DNA of 49,725 bases. Origin: Oppiella nova (Eukaryota; Arthropoda; Arachnida; Sarcoptiformes; Oppiidae). Made by a program: the position numbers and the translations under genes. Location of the stretch: assembly GCA_905397405.1 (NCBI GenBank), contig CAJPVJ010000060.1:1-49725 (forward strand), read 5' to 3'. Every line of letters begins with the position of its first letter. Position 1 is the stretch's first letter. Positions 24,002-37,147 of this stretch are shown in pieces. The notes under the pieces were generated by a model. The model saw nothing but the letters and a program-made list of their open reading frames with translations. It made no database searches and was not told the DNA's origin.

Positions 24002-25585
24002 GAGTGACTCGTTTTGACTCGTTTTCTTCATTAGCTGTTAGGCATAGAAGAAGTGAATATTGAATACCAAATAATGCTGTTTATGATGCTTTGGTTACCA
24101 GTTTCATAGCACTGTTGTCTCAGCGGCTATAACTCTATTACATAACTTGTAGGTGGCTTTGGCTTACAATAGCTGCTAACCACTGCTTCTACCAGTCCTT
24201 ACAGCACTTACAGTGCTTTACGGCTCATTCATAACCAAAACGTCTTTACAATCAAATTGCCTATTTTAATACCTTATTGTGTAAAGCAATGCCGGCGAAT
24301 AATGCAACCATTTATATACAATTCATAATTGGGTTCATTCACATCATTCACTTCATAGTCACTTCATTGCCTTACGTCTGATTTACTTTAAACTTATCAT
24401 AACTCATCACAACTTCTCCTGTTTCAAGAGTTATAGCCATTTGTTTGGATCAGTTGTCGTTAGTATCAAATTCTTTGAAAAGTTCAATAATTGTCGTAAA
24501 TATCAGTCAAGTTTTAATTTGCAAATAAAGTATCGCATTATAGATATCACATTATATGTGGTGTCAGTGTTTGTGTTTGCATTAGGTTTGGCTTATGGAT
24601 GCAATATTTGAATGAATAGTTTGGATGAGATGTTGCTTCTCATCAAATCATGCCTGAAGTGTCAACAATTTATTAGCAAATCATTGGAGGGGATCCGAGT
24701 GCACACCACTACCAGAGCACTGCTATCCTTAACACTCCTGTGCTCTAAAGCCGAGCACAGGCTCCCAAAGCTAACAATATTGAGGTTCAGCCAACACTAC
24801 ACTACACTTAACTGCAGTATATTTTCACAAAACTTCTTTCAGATGTTTTCGGTTTGTATTGAAAGCACTGATTCAGTGATTCTTTGCTTGTATTATAAGT
24901 TAAAACATTTAAACGACTTTACAATACATCAAATCAGTTTAGCTCACAATCACATCACATAAGCATAAGTCAGAAATGTATAAATTCTCTCATAATTCAA
25001 GTGAAAAGTATTTCTATTTGAAGGCAAGTTGTTATTCAGGTGTTGTGTCAGTTAAGCCTTCTTTCGTCTGTTATTTATGTGAGTCTCAGAACTGATTCTC
25101 AAGAAATAACTTTCATTGAGAGAGCCTTTTGAGCCTTTTTTGTGCTCAAATAATCAATCAATCATTTGTTTCGCATCATTTAAGGTGGGGAAGGGGTGCC
25201 AATGAGACCGAGATTTATATACACAGTTAACGCAGTTAGCCCAGACCCGAGCTATGAGTGCCAAACAAAGTCTGCTTCACAATAGTTTTGGGAGTAATCA
25301 AAGCAAACGCTGAGGAATCTTAAGAGAACCGGATATATGGATATACGACTAGTTTTCATACACTCTTGCATTTGTTTACAATCAACGTTTTGGGATCCAA
25401 TTTGACATAAATCATGCAAAACATCATCAGCACCTATACCTTTAGCTAATATTTGAGGTCACAATTGGGTGGCCCACCAAACAAATAATGGCATCAAAGG
25501 CCTTGAAATAGATTGGATGTAATCATAATATTACCTAAGAATTAGCTAATGTTTAACAGAATAAAAGGTGGGATTTATGAGTCAG
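24000..25585. other. Intron 1 segment, moderate composition, no gene
   Basis: Less AT-rich than the flanks. It contains CAGTGCT/AGCACTG-type strings (for example 24195-24215, 24705-24725) and a 116-codon open frame at 24612-24962 without any domain. I see no splice-supported coding structure. Confidence 0.45.
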
Positions 25586-25640
25586 GAGAGAGAGAGAGGG
25601 AGAGAGAGAGAGACAGAGTGAGAGAGAGAGAGAGAGAGAG
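25586..25640. repeat. Interrupted (GA)n microsatellite
   Basis: About 55 bp of GA with GGG, ACAG and GTG interruptions. Confidence 0.9.
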
Positions 25641-25889
25641 CACTGTAATAGTGGTGTAATAGTGTAATAGTTTTGATTCAATCCATCAGAAGCTATAAAA
25701 TAGGATCGAGAATAACATCAAATAAGGAGCGGTCGTCACTTTAAATGAGAAGTTTTAATGTATTTTTATGTTTTTATATAAATTTTATGATTTTATTCTC
25801 ATTTTACGCATAAATATTTCATTTGCCACTAAATAACTAATAACTTATAACTAATAGAATAATAGTATAATATATAAAATAATATAATA

Positions 25890-26115
25890 GTTAGCGATAT
25901 GAGTGCCAAATGTATGCATATCTGGGAAATATGTGCACGAATTCAAACAAAGGCTCATTTAATGTGGGGTCAGATGGGAACGCCTGCCGGAAGACCCGAG
26001 AATTGGTGGAAATAATTAAAATGCTGGCCATGAATGCCGTGATTGGCTCATCCCTGTCGCTGATTATAATTCGGTGGGTGGGCGGCCAACACACACTAAA
26101 TCTATTGTAATTTGC
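25890..26115. promoter_or_regulatory. Candidate conserved non-coding element (G+C island in AT-rich intron)
   Basis: A compact stretch of balanced composition flanked on both sides by AT-rich intron. It is open on both strands (66 codons plus, 92 minus), but neither product resembles a known protein. It contains TF-like words: GCCGGAAGA (Ets-like), AATAATTAAAA (homeodomain-like), GATTGGCT (inverted CCAAT) and GATTATAAT. I infer a possible enhancer; no conservation data are available here. Confidence 0.3.
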
Positions 26116-26639
26116 CTTAACTCTCAACTCCATACTACCTGAGCCCTGAGCCACAACTAATAAATACAATCAAAACTCAGAGTTAGCCATAAATCACAAG
26201 ATTTTTGGTGACTTTCGGGTCGAAGAACGCAAATAATTTACGTTAAACTCAAACTAATTTACGTAATATATTAGAAATGGTTTATATTGTATATCCAATG
26301 CCTATAATATCCACAAGAAAGTGACACCCCTTACACCCCTTCCCCCTCTACCATGGCTTCAGATGAACACTGCGCCAGCATTGAGTCCAAACGCTGGCAT
26401 CCCATCCATGTCTAACAGTTTGCGTGATTTGAGTGAATAGAAAAACTGTCAAAATTGCAATACATTCGCATCGAAAACATTTATCATTGCTTTCATAAAT
26501 TGTATTTCCCTTTATAACTATTAACGTATAGGCGTATAGACAGCAGACACACACAATATATGCTAATAAAATAAGTTTAAAAAACAATACAATACAATAC
26601 AAACCGATGGAAAACTATACAATTGAAAGACAGGAGTAA

Positions 26640-29560
26640 TTTGTTTTATTTATATTGTATTTACGTTTCATATCATTTCCAACAAATGGTTTAAAAAGGT
26701 TTTCTAAAAACAAGTCAAAGCAAGACTTTAGTCATAGACTTAGCTATAATTCAATCCTATTATAGTATGTCATAAAATTATCCAATATTTTGGTTAATTG
26801 GCTCAATAATTGTGAAACCATTAGAAACGACTCACGAATGAGAGAAGTTTGTATTGAATTAGTGTTTCGTTTGAATAAAACTAAAACTAATAATAATGTA
26901 TAATAATTATTATCATTTATAAATACACTCATCTACGGTAATTATATCTAAATCATCAAATTATGATATTATATCTAATTTTGAATTTGTTTTACAGTAA
27001 AATATGAAAACTAATGAATAAATGGACAAAATTTAATTTTAATAATAAATGGTTTTTAAAAATACAATCCAATTACTAATTTCCAGGATTTATAATAGAC
27101 TATCGTATGTGATCTTAACCTTAATTTTAATTTGAATGGAAATGGAATATATATATAAATTATAGTTTCATTTAAAATAAGAAATATGTAAATATTTTAT
27201 TTTTAAAAGTATGGTTAAAATAAAAGCAATTCATTAATGCCTTATTTTACTGAACGCTAACTATAATTATCGAAATTAAATCAAAAATGTTTTCAATTCA
27301 AAGAATGAAATAAACATGAATTATATAATGAATTGTTATTTTGATAATTATTTAAAGTTTATTTTTTCAAACAATCCTTTGTCTTAAAAAATAATATAAT
27401 TAATCAAGTAAAAATAGATAACAAGAAATTATGTGAATATTGAAGAGATAGTAATAAATGAAAATTAAATACAAATTCATCGTTAAAGACAAAGATAAGA
27501 TCAAATACACACACATTTAAAACTAATGTATACTTTATATCGATTAAAATACATTCTCGTAAGAAATGTTTGATTTTTTGTTTTCATTAGAAAAAACAAT
27601 TTAAAAAGCGGAGTAAAAATAAATCCATATTAAACTCTGTCATTTAAGTGCAAATCAAATAAACAAAATGTATACTGGTGTATAAACGAAAGTAAATCAA
27701 ATCTAAAACAAGTGATAAGACGGTTGAATTGAAAAGAAAACATTTGAGAGGGAATTATATCCGAAAACTTATTACAAAACAAGGCTTTCATATCAATCAA
27801 AACGAAGAAAAATGATATTTAAGAGATGTGTCTGAGCTCTTCAATCATTGCCTCTGAAGTGCAATAATCACTTCAAATGCTTTTCGTGTAAATTCTCGAA
27901 AAAATATTTTTAGTAGTCTATCAAAAGTTGAAATAATTTTTTTTCGTCAAAAATAATAAATTAAATAATAAGTCATTAATTTTATAGAGCTTTTGAATTG
28001 AATTCACCTGAAACATTTTGGGAAATTTTCTCACAGATTGACGTTTTGGAAATTTTTTAATTAGTATTAATATCCTTTCATAGAAAATTAACTTAAAAAT
28101 CTATTGCAACGGAAATATTAACTGAAATATTCAGCTAAATGCGAGAAAATTGCGAAAATTATAAACTTTTATATAAAATCATTTAATTATTTATTTATAA
28201 GAGTAATCAAACAATTTTAACTTTTCAAAGCCAGTCATAACGTCTAATTAATAAGAAATTGATTGACATAATGATAGACTGATTGGAAATTATTTTCTTT
28301 CAAAATTATAGACTCCTTTAGAGACATAAAAGTAATTTTGAAATACTGATAGTTTTTATTGATATAATTCTTGTAAATCTAAATGCTATGAAAAATATAA
28401 AGAGACAAAAATTCCATATAAAGTCAAGTTATCTAAACTATAAAATCAATTTATTTATTCAGAAAATATATCGCATTGAAAATCATTGAGAAAATTGTTC
28501 TCAAAATAAAATTTTATTTTTTGAAAATAAATAACTTTTTATCTAAAAATATGTTTTCCATTAAAAAAGTTCAATAAAGACCTGAAAACTCATTCTTATA
28601 ATCAGATTAAACAGAATTATTGGGAAAAATTAAAATAGTTGTGTAACGAAACGGTGATTTAAATTGAGTGATAAATTGTTTAACTTTGTAAATACATTAA
28701 ATAATATAATATTTGACTCAAAAACTGAATGCATTTAATGTAGAATTTTTATTCATAAAACTGATGGGAAAATCACGACTTTAAGGACACGATTTTGTAA
28801 TACATTTGGCTGTGAATTAAAATACAAGAATAACGGACGGACCAATTGATTAATTTGCTGAAGGATCAGATAATAAACGCATAGATAATATATCGGAAAT
28901 AAGGTCGTCGATGAAAGAGATTAATTCATTTCATTTCACCAAATAATCTACTCTTTGGTCACACAATAGGCCAACACATGAGCCGATAATCCCATTCACT
29001 CATCGCTTTCTTAATATACATTACTATTAATGCGCTCCAAAATTGCCTAAAGTTTTCTTAAATGCAATCAATTTAACACATAAATGAGAATATTGTGGAT
29101 ACAAAATGACACCAAATATTTGATATAAATCTTTGACTCAATTTTCGCTCAAACGTGGGGATCGGGAGTTGAACTGACGTTAAATAATAGCAATCATAAT
29201 AATGGACTCAAATTTCTAAATATTGAGAACAACTTTAATGTGTTTCACATTTAAGTTTGAAAATTATTGAAATTGCTTTCAACCTCTCTATAAAAGAAAC
29301 ATAATAAACAATAATTTTTGAATAGTTGTCACATTTTGCGGTAATCGATGAAAAAAGTTTAACAATCTTTTAGTTTATGTGCGCTTTTTGTTGCTCATCA
29401 TCACTACAGTTATCATTTGGTCGCCAAAAGGCATTTAACAGCAAATGTTGATAAGAGACGAACAGTTGACGACTCGACACTCACTTTACACACAATATTC
29501 TGTGTCTATGTCTATATGCATGTGATTATGTATTTTTAACATTTATTAAAAACTTGAGGT
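26640..29560. other. Strongly AT-rich intron 1 segment
   Basis: AT-dominated DNA with no open frame worth noting, no long repeat and no RNA-gene signature that I could recognise. Confidence 0.6.
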
Positions 29561-29644
29561 TTGTATGAATTTTAGTGAATGAGCCCCCGGCCATCACCAC
29601 AACAACTGTCAACACCACCGACTGATTGGTTCACACGGAAGACA

Positions 29645-29647
<3 letters not shown>

Positions 29648-29682
<35 letters not shown>
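29648..29682. repeat. (GA)n microsatellite
   Basis: Perfect GA array of about 35 bp. Confidence 0.95.
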
Positions 29683-29684
<2 letters not shown>

Positions 29685-29689
29685 AGAAA

Positions 29690-31429
29690 TTGTCAAATCT
29701 TACGAATACAATAATCTTATGAATAATCAAAAACAATAACACTCTCAAGAATATTGAAGTCAATGTAAATGCTATGAATGAATAGATCAAACAATAAGCC
29801 TATTATTAACAGATGAAGAGTTTACCCAAAAAAATGTGAGGACTACTTGTTAGAGGCATGGGATCTATTGTAAAGTGAATCCAATAAAATGCAATTCAAT
29901 GTGTTGTTCCCCAGAAGCAGACAATATGATGCTATGATGTGGGTGTGAATTACATACAGACAACTGTGTTATACCACCACTTCGTACAGCAGCCTCTCCA
30001 CAGTATTTATCCCTTTTTTGAGCACAAGTAGCTGTGCATGACTGGCATACGTGCCCCACAATTACCAATGAATAAGTGGAGGCCAAGTCGTGGACCAACA
30101 CAATATCATAATTAAAAACTTATATTATATTGTTCTCAATGTTATAACATTTTCGCAAAGATCGCAGAGTTTATCACACTGTCTATTATCTCATTATATC
30201 AGACAATGTTTTATTAAAATAAATAAAATATCTAAATTTTATTTATTTCAACAAAATAGTTCACATTTTTATTGAATACAGTAAATGAGTGCAAAGAATG
30301 ACATTTAGTTAGCTTTTGTTTAGCGTTGAGTTGAGGTGCGGTCAGGACTGGCAGCTCGGTTTGGCAGCGATTAAAAAAACAAACCGTTTGTATTGTATTT
30401 GTATTGATAGGCAATTGTGTGAAGTGTGTAAGACTTCCCACATATCGCACAAGTGTTTAGTGCTTTTCTGTTGACTGAAATCATAGCAATAGAGCATTGC
30501 TTTTGGTGTGAAAAGCCATCGATGGAGTGATGCAAACGAATGCATATTTAAAAAGAGATTCTCCAGAACCAGAGCATAGGCTGCCAGTGCTGTGAGGCTG
30601 TGAGCACTAGTTTGTATGTAATGTCAATGTTAGCATAACTTTACACTTTGTACTACAACTACTGCTACAACTGAGCACAGGGAGCATACAATAGCATACA
30701 GAGAGAGTGTTTGAATGAGCAACACATGAGACGCTACTCTATTTATGCTAACACTCTCTCTATCTCTCCCGCTCTCCCTCTCCCTCTCCTCTTACACTCT
30801 CTTCACTCACTCTTCAGTTCAGTCTTTCGGCGATTGATATTTGTATCTCTCATTCATATCTTTACTCTTACTTTCATTCATAAGAAGTGTAGATCTGATG
30901 GCAACCTCTAACCTAAGTCAGTGCTCAATACATTGTAGGAAAACCTGAAACATCTTTTGTTATCATTTTGTTTAATTAGTGAGCAGTGGTTCACATGCAC
31001 TGCCGGTGCTATGAGAACATGCATTACATGTGCAACACATACAGCATCAGCGCTTGTATTGGCAGAGCTGGCAGTCAAGTGACAGCAAGCGCTCAGTTGT
31101 GCTACTCTTCTCAAGACATCAACTCATGGACTCAACAGCGAAAGAGTCCATCAAATGAATCAAGTTTTGAAAGTTTTCAAAATTAAAGGCAAACATTGAA
31201 ATTGTGTGGAGTTTGTGGCGAAACAACCAGAATATGATTGAAGCCATAGAACGCATGTTCTCTGCAGTCATACAACACATCACTCTCTTGTGATTTATCA
31301 CTCAAGTCGAGCGCATTAGACATTACGCACGACGACGGGCCCAGTCTTACCACTCTATCGCTATGACTGCCTCTCACTCTGACAACACACCCGAACCCAT
31401 CACCAGAAAGAATGAAACACAGAATATGC
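29690..31429. other. Intron 1 segment of moderate composition, no gene
   Basis: Several 60-80 codon frames occur on both strands and overlap one another. None has a domain. A CT-rich imperfect stretch lies at about 30745-30815, with CAGTGCTGTGAG/GCACTAG strings near 30585-30610. Confidence 0.45.
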
Positions 31430-31446
31430 GAGAGAAGAGAGAGAGA

Positions 31447-31491
<45 letters not shown>

Positions 31492-31501
31492 GGAGAGAGA
31501 G
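31430..31501. repeat. Long interrupted (GA)n microsatellite
   Basis: About 72 bp of GA/AGA repeats. It generates artefactual Arg-Glu and Ser-Leu repeat frames. Confidence 0.95.
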
Positions 31502-32234
31502 GGCACCGAAGCACAAGAGAATGCGAGAGAACAGGAGTGAAGAGAGACGGAGAAAGAGAGCGCTGTATGTGTTGTAAAGATGTGTATGTGTTATATGTTT
31601 GGAGTAAATCTTCGGGAATATAAAGTGAATGAATGAATGAATGCATATCTTTTACATATCGTTGCCAACAATGACACGAACCAAACAAAAGAATATTTTT
31701 TAGAGTTATTTATTGCTTTCACTTTTATATTTATGGGGATTTTGCACAACACTATTACCACCGCTTCCAACACCGAAAGCTTCACTGCTTTACTAAATAT
31801 TACATACTTTTAGCTGACATTTGATTTCAATTTTTTGTCGATAAATAAACAAAAGAATTTTCGCTTAATTTTTTGTCAAATAAAAAGTTCGTTGAGATTG
31901 ATATAGAGGTTCAAGAATTGACGTTTTGATCACCAATTTCTCCATTTTCTCATTAAATTTGATGCCATTATCTGAAGCTATCATATATTTATCAGCTTAT
32001 GATTTGACTTATATTTAAACTAATAAATTAAAAGAGAGAACATTTCATAAAACTGCTCAATAAATTTCATCTTAAAGTAGAAATTATGTGAAAACAATGG
32101 GGGACTCAAAGTCATAAAATTTAAACTGCAAACGAAACGAAAGAAAAACATTAAAAACTATTGCGAGAAAAAAATAATAATTTAGTTGAGAAAAACTTGT
32201 GTAATCACTAATAATCGACTTCTGGGCATAACAT

Positions 32235-32239
<5 letters not shown>

Positions 32240-32276
<37 letters not shown>
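32240..32276. repeat. (GA)n microsatellite
   Basis: Perfect array of about 37 bp, with a (CT)n array 240 bp further on in opposite orientation. Confidence 0.95.
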
Positions 32277-32278
<2 letters not shown>

Positions 32279-32513
32279 ATAGCTTAAGACAAAGAACGAC
32301 CGTTTGAGAGATGACGGCAAGAATTCCAACATTTGATGGCCGATCAGTTCATCACGATATCAACATAAACCATAAATTAGTGGATATGGATTGGGATGTC
32401 TCACGCGAGTCACTAAAACATATAAATCAGGAATGGGAGGCATAGCTGTGACTTAACTTTAACTGATTTATTAAATGAGAGAATGAATATTAGTCTCCCT
32501 TTTATGAAAACTT

Positions 32514-32517
<4 letters not shown>

Positions 32518-32549
<32 letters not shown>
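32518..32549. repeat. (CT)n microsatellite
   Basis: Perfect array of about 32 bp. Confidence 0.95.
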
Positions 32550-32552
<3 letters not shown>

Positions 32553-33307
32553 ATTCAAATCTAATACATTTGTAGAATTTAAAAATTATACAAAACAAAG
32601 AATCGTTTGAATTAATGTCTATTTTATAATTTAATATTTAATATTTTACAACTTTAATTTTTGAAAGAAAATTTTTCATAAAATATAAAATAATTATGCA
32701 TATCATATTGATTTATAATTTTGTCCAGTAATATGATGATAATCAATATTAAATTGTGGCTTAAGAGATCATTTTATATTCAATATTATTTTTTTTATTA
32801 GGAACTATGAAATATAAAATAGTGTTGAAATAATTGTAAATAACTTGTAATAGTTTCTTAATCGTAAAATAATTGCTAAATTACTTAATAATACGATTTG
32901 AAATAAATGAATAAATAGATTATGAATGAAAACACTGATTTAGTAATTGAATGAATGAATGGATTTGTTCATTGGGTGACTGTTGGAGACTTAAGCGATC
33001 GTAAATAGTTATCGTTATTATTGAAACAATAGATTTAAGAAAAGTTTTAGCCTTAAGTGTCAAAAGAAATTTGAGCCCTTTTTGTAGCTAAAAAATGAGC
33101 ACAAAATAAGGCTTAGACTCAATATATATGTTATAAATGATAGACAAAAAGAAGATAAAAGTTAGAGAAGAATGAGTTGAAGAAAGTAGTGTTCGTTAAC
33201 TAATGTCTGCCACAGAAGTAACAGAAGTAAAGCGTCGATCATATGGTATGGATCGAGAGGACGGCATAGCTGTGGACCAACTCATCCACTCATAGAGTCA
33301 TACAGTT

Positions 33308-33751
33308 ATGTGTGTGAAGACATTGGAGGACACAATGGGCTCAACAGCGATCAACATCAACATCGCGTCCCAAAGGGCTCATATCAGTGATGGTGTGAGC
33401 GCTGGTACACACATTGGATGTGTTCAATGTGTTGGATATATTGGTGGTGTGTGTCGGACAACAAACTACAATCCAATACAAGCTGTTCTTCTCATGATTT
33501 ATAGTTTTTGTGTCGCTTTTGCTATACTTTTGCTGTACTTTTACTACAATATCATCAAAAATCTAGAGCTTCACAAACGGCCAGAAATAGAGATACTGGC
33601 AGTGAGTGTATGTGCTGTTAGCCGGAGAGCACAGTTAGCTCACAATGAACACTATGAACACTATGGTCTCATTATCTATAAACCATGGGTTGCTATGAGA
33701 CAGACATTGAGCTCAAGCAGGCATAGACATCACATCACATCAAATATATGA
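33308..33751 (+). CDS. Doubtful 147-codon open frame with one predicted membrane segment
   Basis: Longest open frame in the window that is neither tsh nor built from GA repeats. It lies antisense within tsh intron 1. The product is not recognised. It has a single strongly hydrophobic segment of about 22 residues in the middle (VLLMIYSFCVAFAILLLYFY) followed by a Lys/Arg-containing tail. The surrounding DNA is relatively G+C-rich, so an open frame of this length by chance is plausible. There is no visible promoter, splice site or nearby polyadenylation signal that argues for expression. Treat it as a hypothesis. Confidence 0.12.
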   Translation: MCVKTLEDTMGSTAININIASQRAHISDGVSAGTHIGCVQCVGYIGGVCRTTNYNPIQAVLLMIYSFCVAFAILLLYFYYNIIKNLELHKRPEIEILAVSVCAVSRRAQLAHNEHYEHYGLIIYKPWVAMRQTLSSSRHRHHITSNI

Positions 33752-33779
33752 CTTCAATCTTAAGACTGAGCCGAATATA

Positions 33780-34090
33780 AACCAATCGTTATTGAGTTAC
33801 TTCTCATGCTTTTGGGGCCAAAGGGGCGGCCAAAGAGCCAAACGCTATGAAGAATATGAGGCCATTTGTGCCATTCATGCCTTTCGGATCAAACGTTCAA
33901 ATTTATTGCCAGCGCTTCATTGCCTGTGCTTTGCTTTTGAAGAGTTTGTTAGAAATAGTTATAGAGATGAAAGAGATGGAGAAGAATGGGTGCGGATATT
34001 CACTACTAAAACACTACTCAAAACATACAGTATATTCACGTCTAGAATAAGCCATGGCTTTGATATCTGCAGTTCTATTGCATAACAATA
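33780..34090. other. Intron 1 island of balanced composition
   Basis: Contains GGGGCCAAAGGGGCGGCCAA near 33813 and two overlapping plus-strand frames of 97 and 67 codons with no recognisable domain. It is a possible regulatory island; no coding support. Confidence 0.25.
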
Positions 34091-34488
34091 TTAAGTCATA
34101 GCCAGACATGAGAGTCGTAAGCAATACAGAGCACAGGCCAGGCATTAGGCATAAGCATAGCTGTGCTTAACCAATAAATTCATAAGTGTTACTACACCCA
34201 ACCATCATACCTATCATAGCTATTATTTGTGAATAATGAGCTCCGGGCCATCAAAACTATTTAATTACTCTTTTAAATATACGTTCAAATGAAACATTCA
34301 TTGGATAACAAAAAAAATTGATTCATATCTGCAAATATTTATTAGCCTTAAAAACATTGTAATTTATTACAAGCTTTTTTGGGAAATTAAAAAACTAAAC
34401 ATATGGTTAGCAATCGCACAAAAAGCATAGCTATTGTCATATGCAGTGTATTATTCATTTGATTAGCAAATCTTTGCCGCATATTTGT

Positions 34489-34560
34489 AGTAATAATGAG
34501 AAAAGAGTGCACTTTTTGGGCACTGGAAGGCATAGCAGAGCTGTGAGGGAGTCTGCGAGA

Positions 34561-34604
<44 letters not shown>

Positions 34605-34726
34605 AGTTGGAGTAGATTTGATTGAAATGTGTTGCAGAAGTAATAATGAGAAAAGAGTGCACTTTTTGGGCACTGGAAGGCATAGCAGAGCTGTGAGGGA
34701 GTCTGCGAGAGGCTGAGAGAGAGCGT

Positions 34727-34760
<34 letters not shown>

Positions 34761-34796
34761 AGTTGGAGTAGATTTGATTGAAATGTGTTGCAGAAG
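34489..34796. repeat. 150-bp tandem duplication containing (GA)n arrays
   Basis: Copy 1 (34489-34638) and copy 2 (34639-34796) share a unique sequence (AAAAGAGTGCACTTTTTGGG...), then an expandable GA array (34565-34603 and 34731-34759), then AGTTGGAGTAGATTTGATTG. The copies differ mainly in GA length and a GAGCGTGAAA interruption in copy 2. Shadow frames in this region are repeat artefacts. Confidence 0.95.
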
Positions 34797-35189
34797 TGAT
34801 GTGATGGGAATGGATGGCAATGGATGTGAATGGATGGCAATGGATGCAATTGATGCATATAGTGTTGCAGAGCTGGTCTCGTGAGCTGTGATGTGGTGGT
34901 GCGGTAGTCATGACTACTAGATATCGAGCGTAATGTTGAGTCTAATTAGCTCTATAGCAGACACAGACAATTGATTGACGGCTGAGCTCTCAAACAAAAA
35001 GCAAACACAAGTGAAAGAAAATCAATAAATGTTTATCGTCTTTAGTCTTCAACTTTTAAGTGCATCAAACAATGTTATGCCAGCCGTTGCGCCAACACTT
35101 CCAACACATATCCAACTCCACCAACACTACCAACACATCCCTCTCCTCTCTCTCCTCTACTCTATGTTTCTCTCTATTAATATTTGTAT

Positions 35190-35193
35190 TTTC

Positions 35194-35232
<39 letters not shown>

Positions 35233-35293
35233 TCTCGCAGACTCCCTCACAGCTCTGCTATGCCTTCCAGTGCCCAAAAAGTGCACTCTTTTC

Positions 35294-35349
<56 letters not shown>

Positions 35350-35360
35350 TATTATTACTA
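35190..35360. repeat. Third, inverted copy of the 34.5-kb repeat unit, flanked by (CT)n
   Basis: 35221-35296 is the reverse complement of the 34497-34571 part of copy 1, bounded by CT arrays at 35197-35228 and 35297-35345. Beyond the second CT array, TATTATTATTACTA resembles the inverted start of the unit, so the array has expanded inside the repeat. Confidence 0.9.
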
Positions 35361-35399
35361 ACTCTATGCTAAACAACTTCACTAATACTTAAGCATACA

Positions 35400-36516
35400 A
35401 TTCCTACAAATTTATTATTGTTATTATTATTTCAACTCAAATGCAAGTTTAGCTTTCAGTTAACGATCTGATACGACAAGAATTTACATTTAGCTCACAA
35501 TTAATGTAATTCAAACGATACACACAATCGGTATCACAATATACGTGTAAACAGAGTACCAAAAGAATATTTTAATTCATTTAAATTTTATAAATTATAA
35601 AATATTTATTTTAATTCAAACGAGTTATTTTAAATTAAATTTTCTATATTAAGTGATTTTATTAAATTCAAGTTTTACATAAACTAAACCCCAGAAATAT
35701 GTAATACTGTAATTAACTAAACATAATTTATTATTAAGGCTTTAAAATTTTTAAATCATTAGTCAAAAAGTCGATTGATTTCGAAATCATAATAAAAGGC
35801 ATAAATGGTAAACACGATCGCTATTTAAATCGATAAGCCATTGAAATGTTAATCGTTTATCAAATAATTCCTGTTATTCAACAAATACACATTGAATAAA
35901 TTTTTAAACCAAAAAAATAGACACAAATATTGCCACAAGTATTGAATAATAATACAGTGAGTGAACAGAATTTAAAATGTGGTTCTTTAAAAAACATTTA
36001 AACAAATATACTCTTTATAAATACAATGAAAAATTAATTAAATAAAATAAATAACAGTTAAGAATAAGTTATTTTAAATTAAGTTATTAACTCATTAATG
36101 AATTTTATAAACAATGCTACAAATAAATTAGGTTAGACTGTGAGCCAACCATTATTTTATATTAAACTGAACTGTAAGTCCTTTCATAATATGTATTAAA
36201 TCGGATTTATTTGTATAGAAAGATGAGAATTATTGAAGAGACTGTGTACAGTATATATGAAAAAGTTTTTTTTATTTATTTAATGTCTAGTTTAGTGAGA
36301 ATATTATGCAATACTATTAATCAAAGCACTTGTATTAATAATAGTGATAATAATAATAATAATGAATCAACAAATTCTCATTCAATGTTATATTCTGTAA
36401 GAGAAATGCATTATTGGATGTGCTTTAGAAGGCATATGAAGAGTGGTTGTGATGATTCGTCATATCATTATCATTACCAGAAGATGACGAACAGGAGATC
36501 CTCTCCCTCTCGTGTT
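35400..36516. other. AT-rich intron 1 segment, no gene
   Basis: Very AT-rich, with no feature beyond short TAA/ATT microsatellite-like runs (for example AATAATAATAAT near 36350). Confidence 0.55.
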
Positions 36517-36547
<31 letters not shown>

Positions 36548-36603
36548 GAAGGAGAGAGAGAGGGGGGGAGAGAGAGAAGGAGAGAGAGAGAGAGAGAGAG
36601 AGA
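36517..36603. repeat. Long interrupted (GA)n/(G)n purine tract
   Basis: About 87 bp of nearly pure purine, GA with GGAGA and GGGGGGG interruptions. The overlapping 157-codon frame at 36211-36684 owes part of its length to this repeat. Confidence 0.95.
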
Positions 36604-37103
36604 ATTGGTATAGTGTTTAGTTCGGGCACCGGTTGTCTGATTGATTGGCGGTTAGTCCTTGACGTGAAGCGAACACCAAAATAAAGTAAAGACAATCTTA
36701 GCTCGAGTTTTGATATGAGAGCGAAAAAGACATTTGAGTTGTTTTGTGCACAAAGCCATCAAACATATCAAAGTATGCATTCGTTGCTATGACTATGGCT
36801 TGACTCCACTCAACTCACAGACTGACTGACAGAATCAAAACTTATGCAAAATCGCTATTCATTTAAAACTTTACACTATATTCAAGAATATTGTGAATAT
36901 TATGCTATCGTTTATATCTAATGTTAATACTTATAACACAACATAACTCACTCGACAGCACATAAGCATAACTACTATACACACATACAGGCGCTCATAC
37001 TTTTATTATCAATCTGTCCGCCAGAACCTCTCATTTCACTATAAATGACAACAACGACAACAAGCGATCTGACACTACCAGTACAGGCCATAAGATAACT
37101 GTG

Positions 37104-37105
<2 letters not shown>

Positions 37106-37147
<42 letters not shown>

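Noticed and set aside
34387-35392. Frames of 110-174 codons with Ser-Leu runs
   Set aside because: They are produced by the GA/CT arrays and the duplicated repeat unit, in three frames at once.
36211-36684. 157-codon plus-strand frame with Arg-Glu run
   Set aside because: The GA purine tract keeps the frame open; the non-repeat part is AT-rich and shows no domain.
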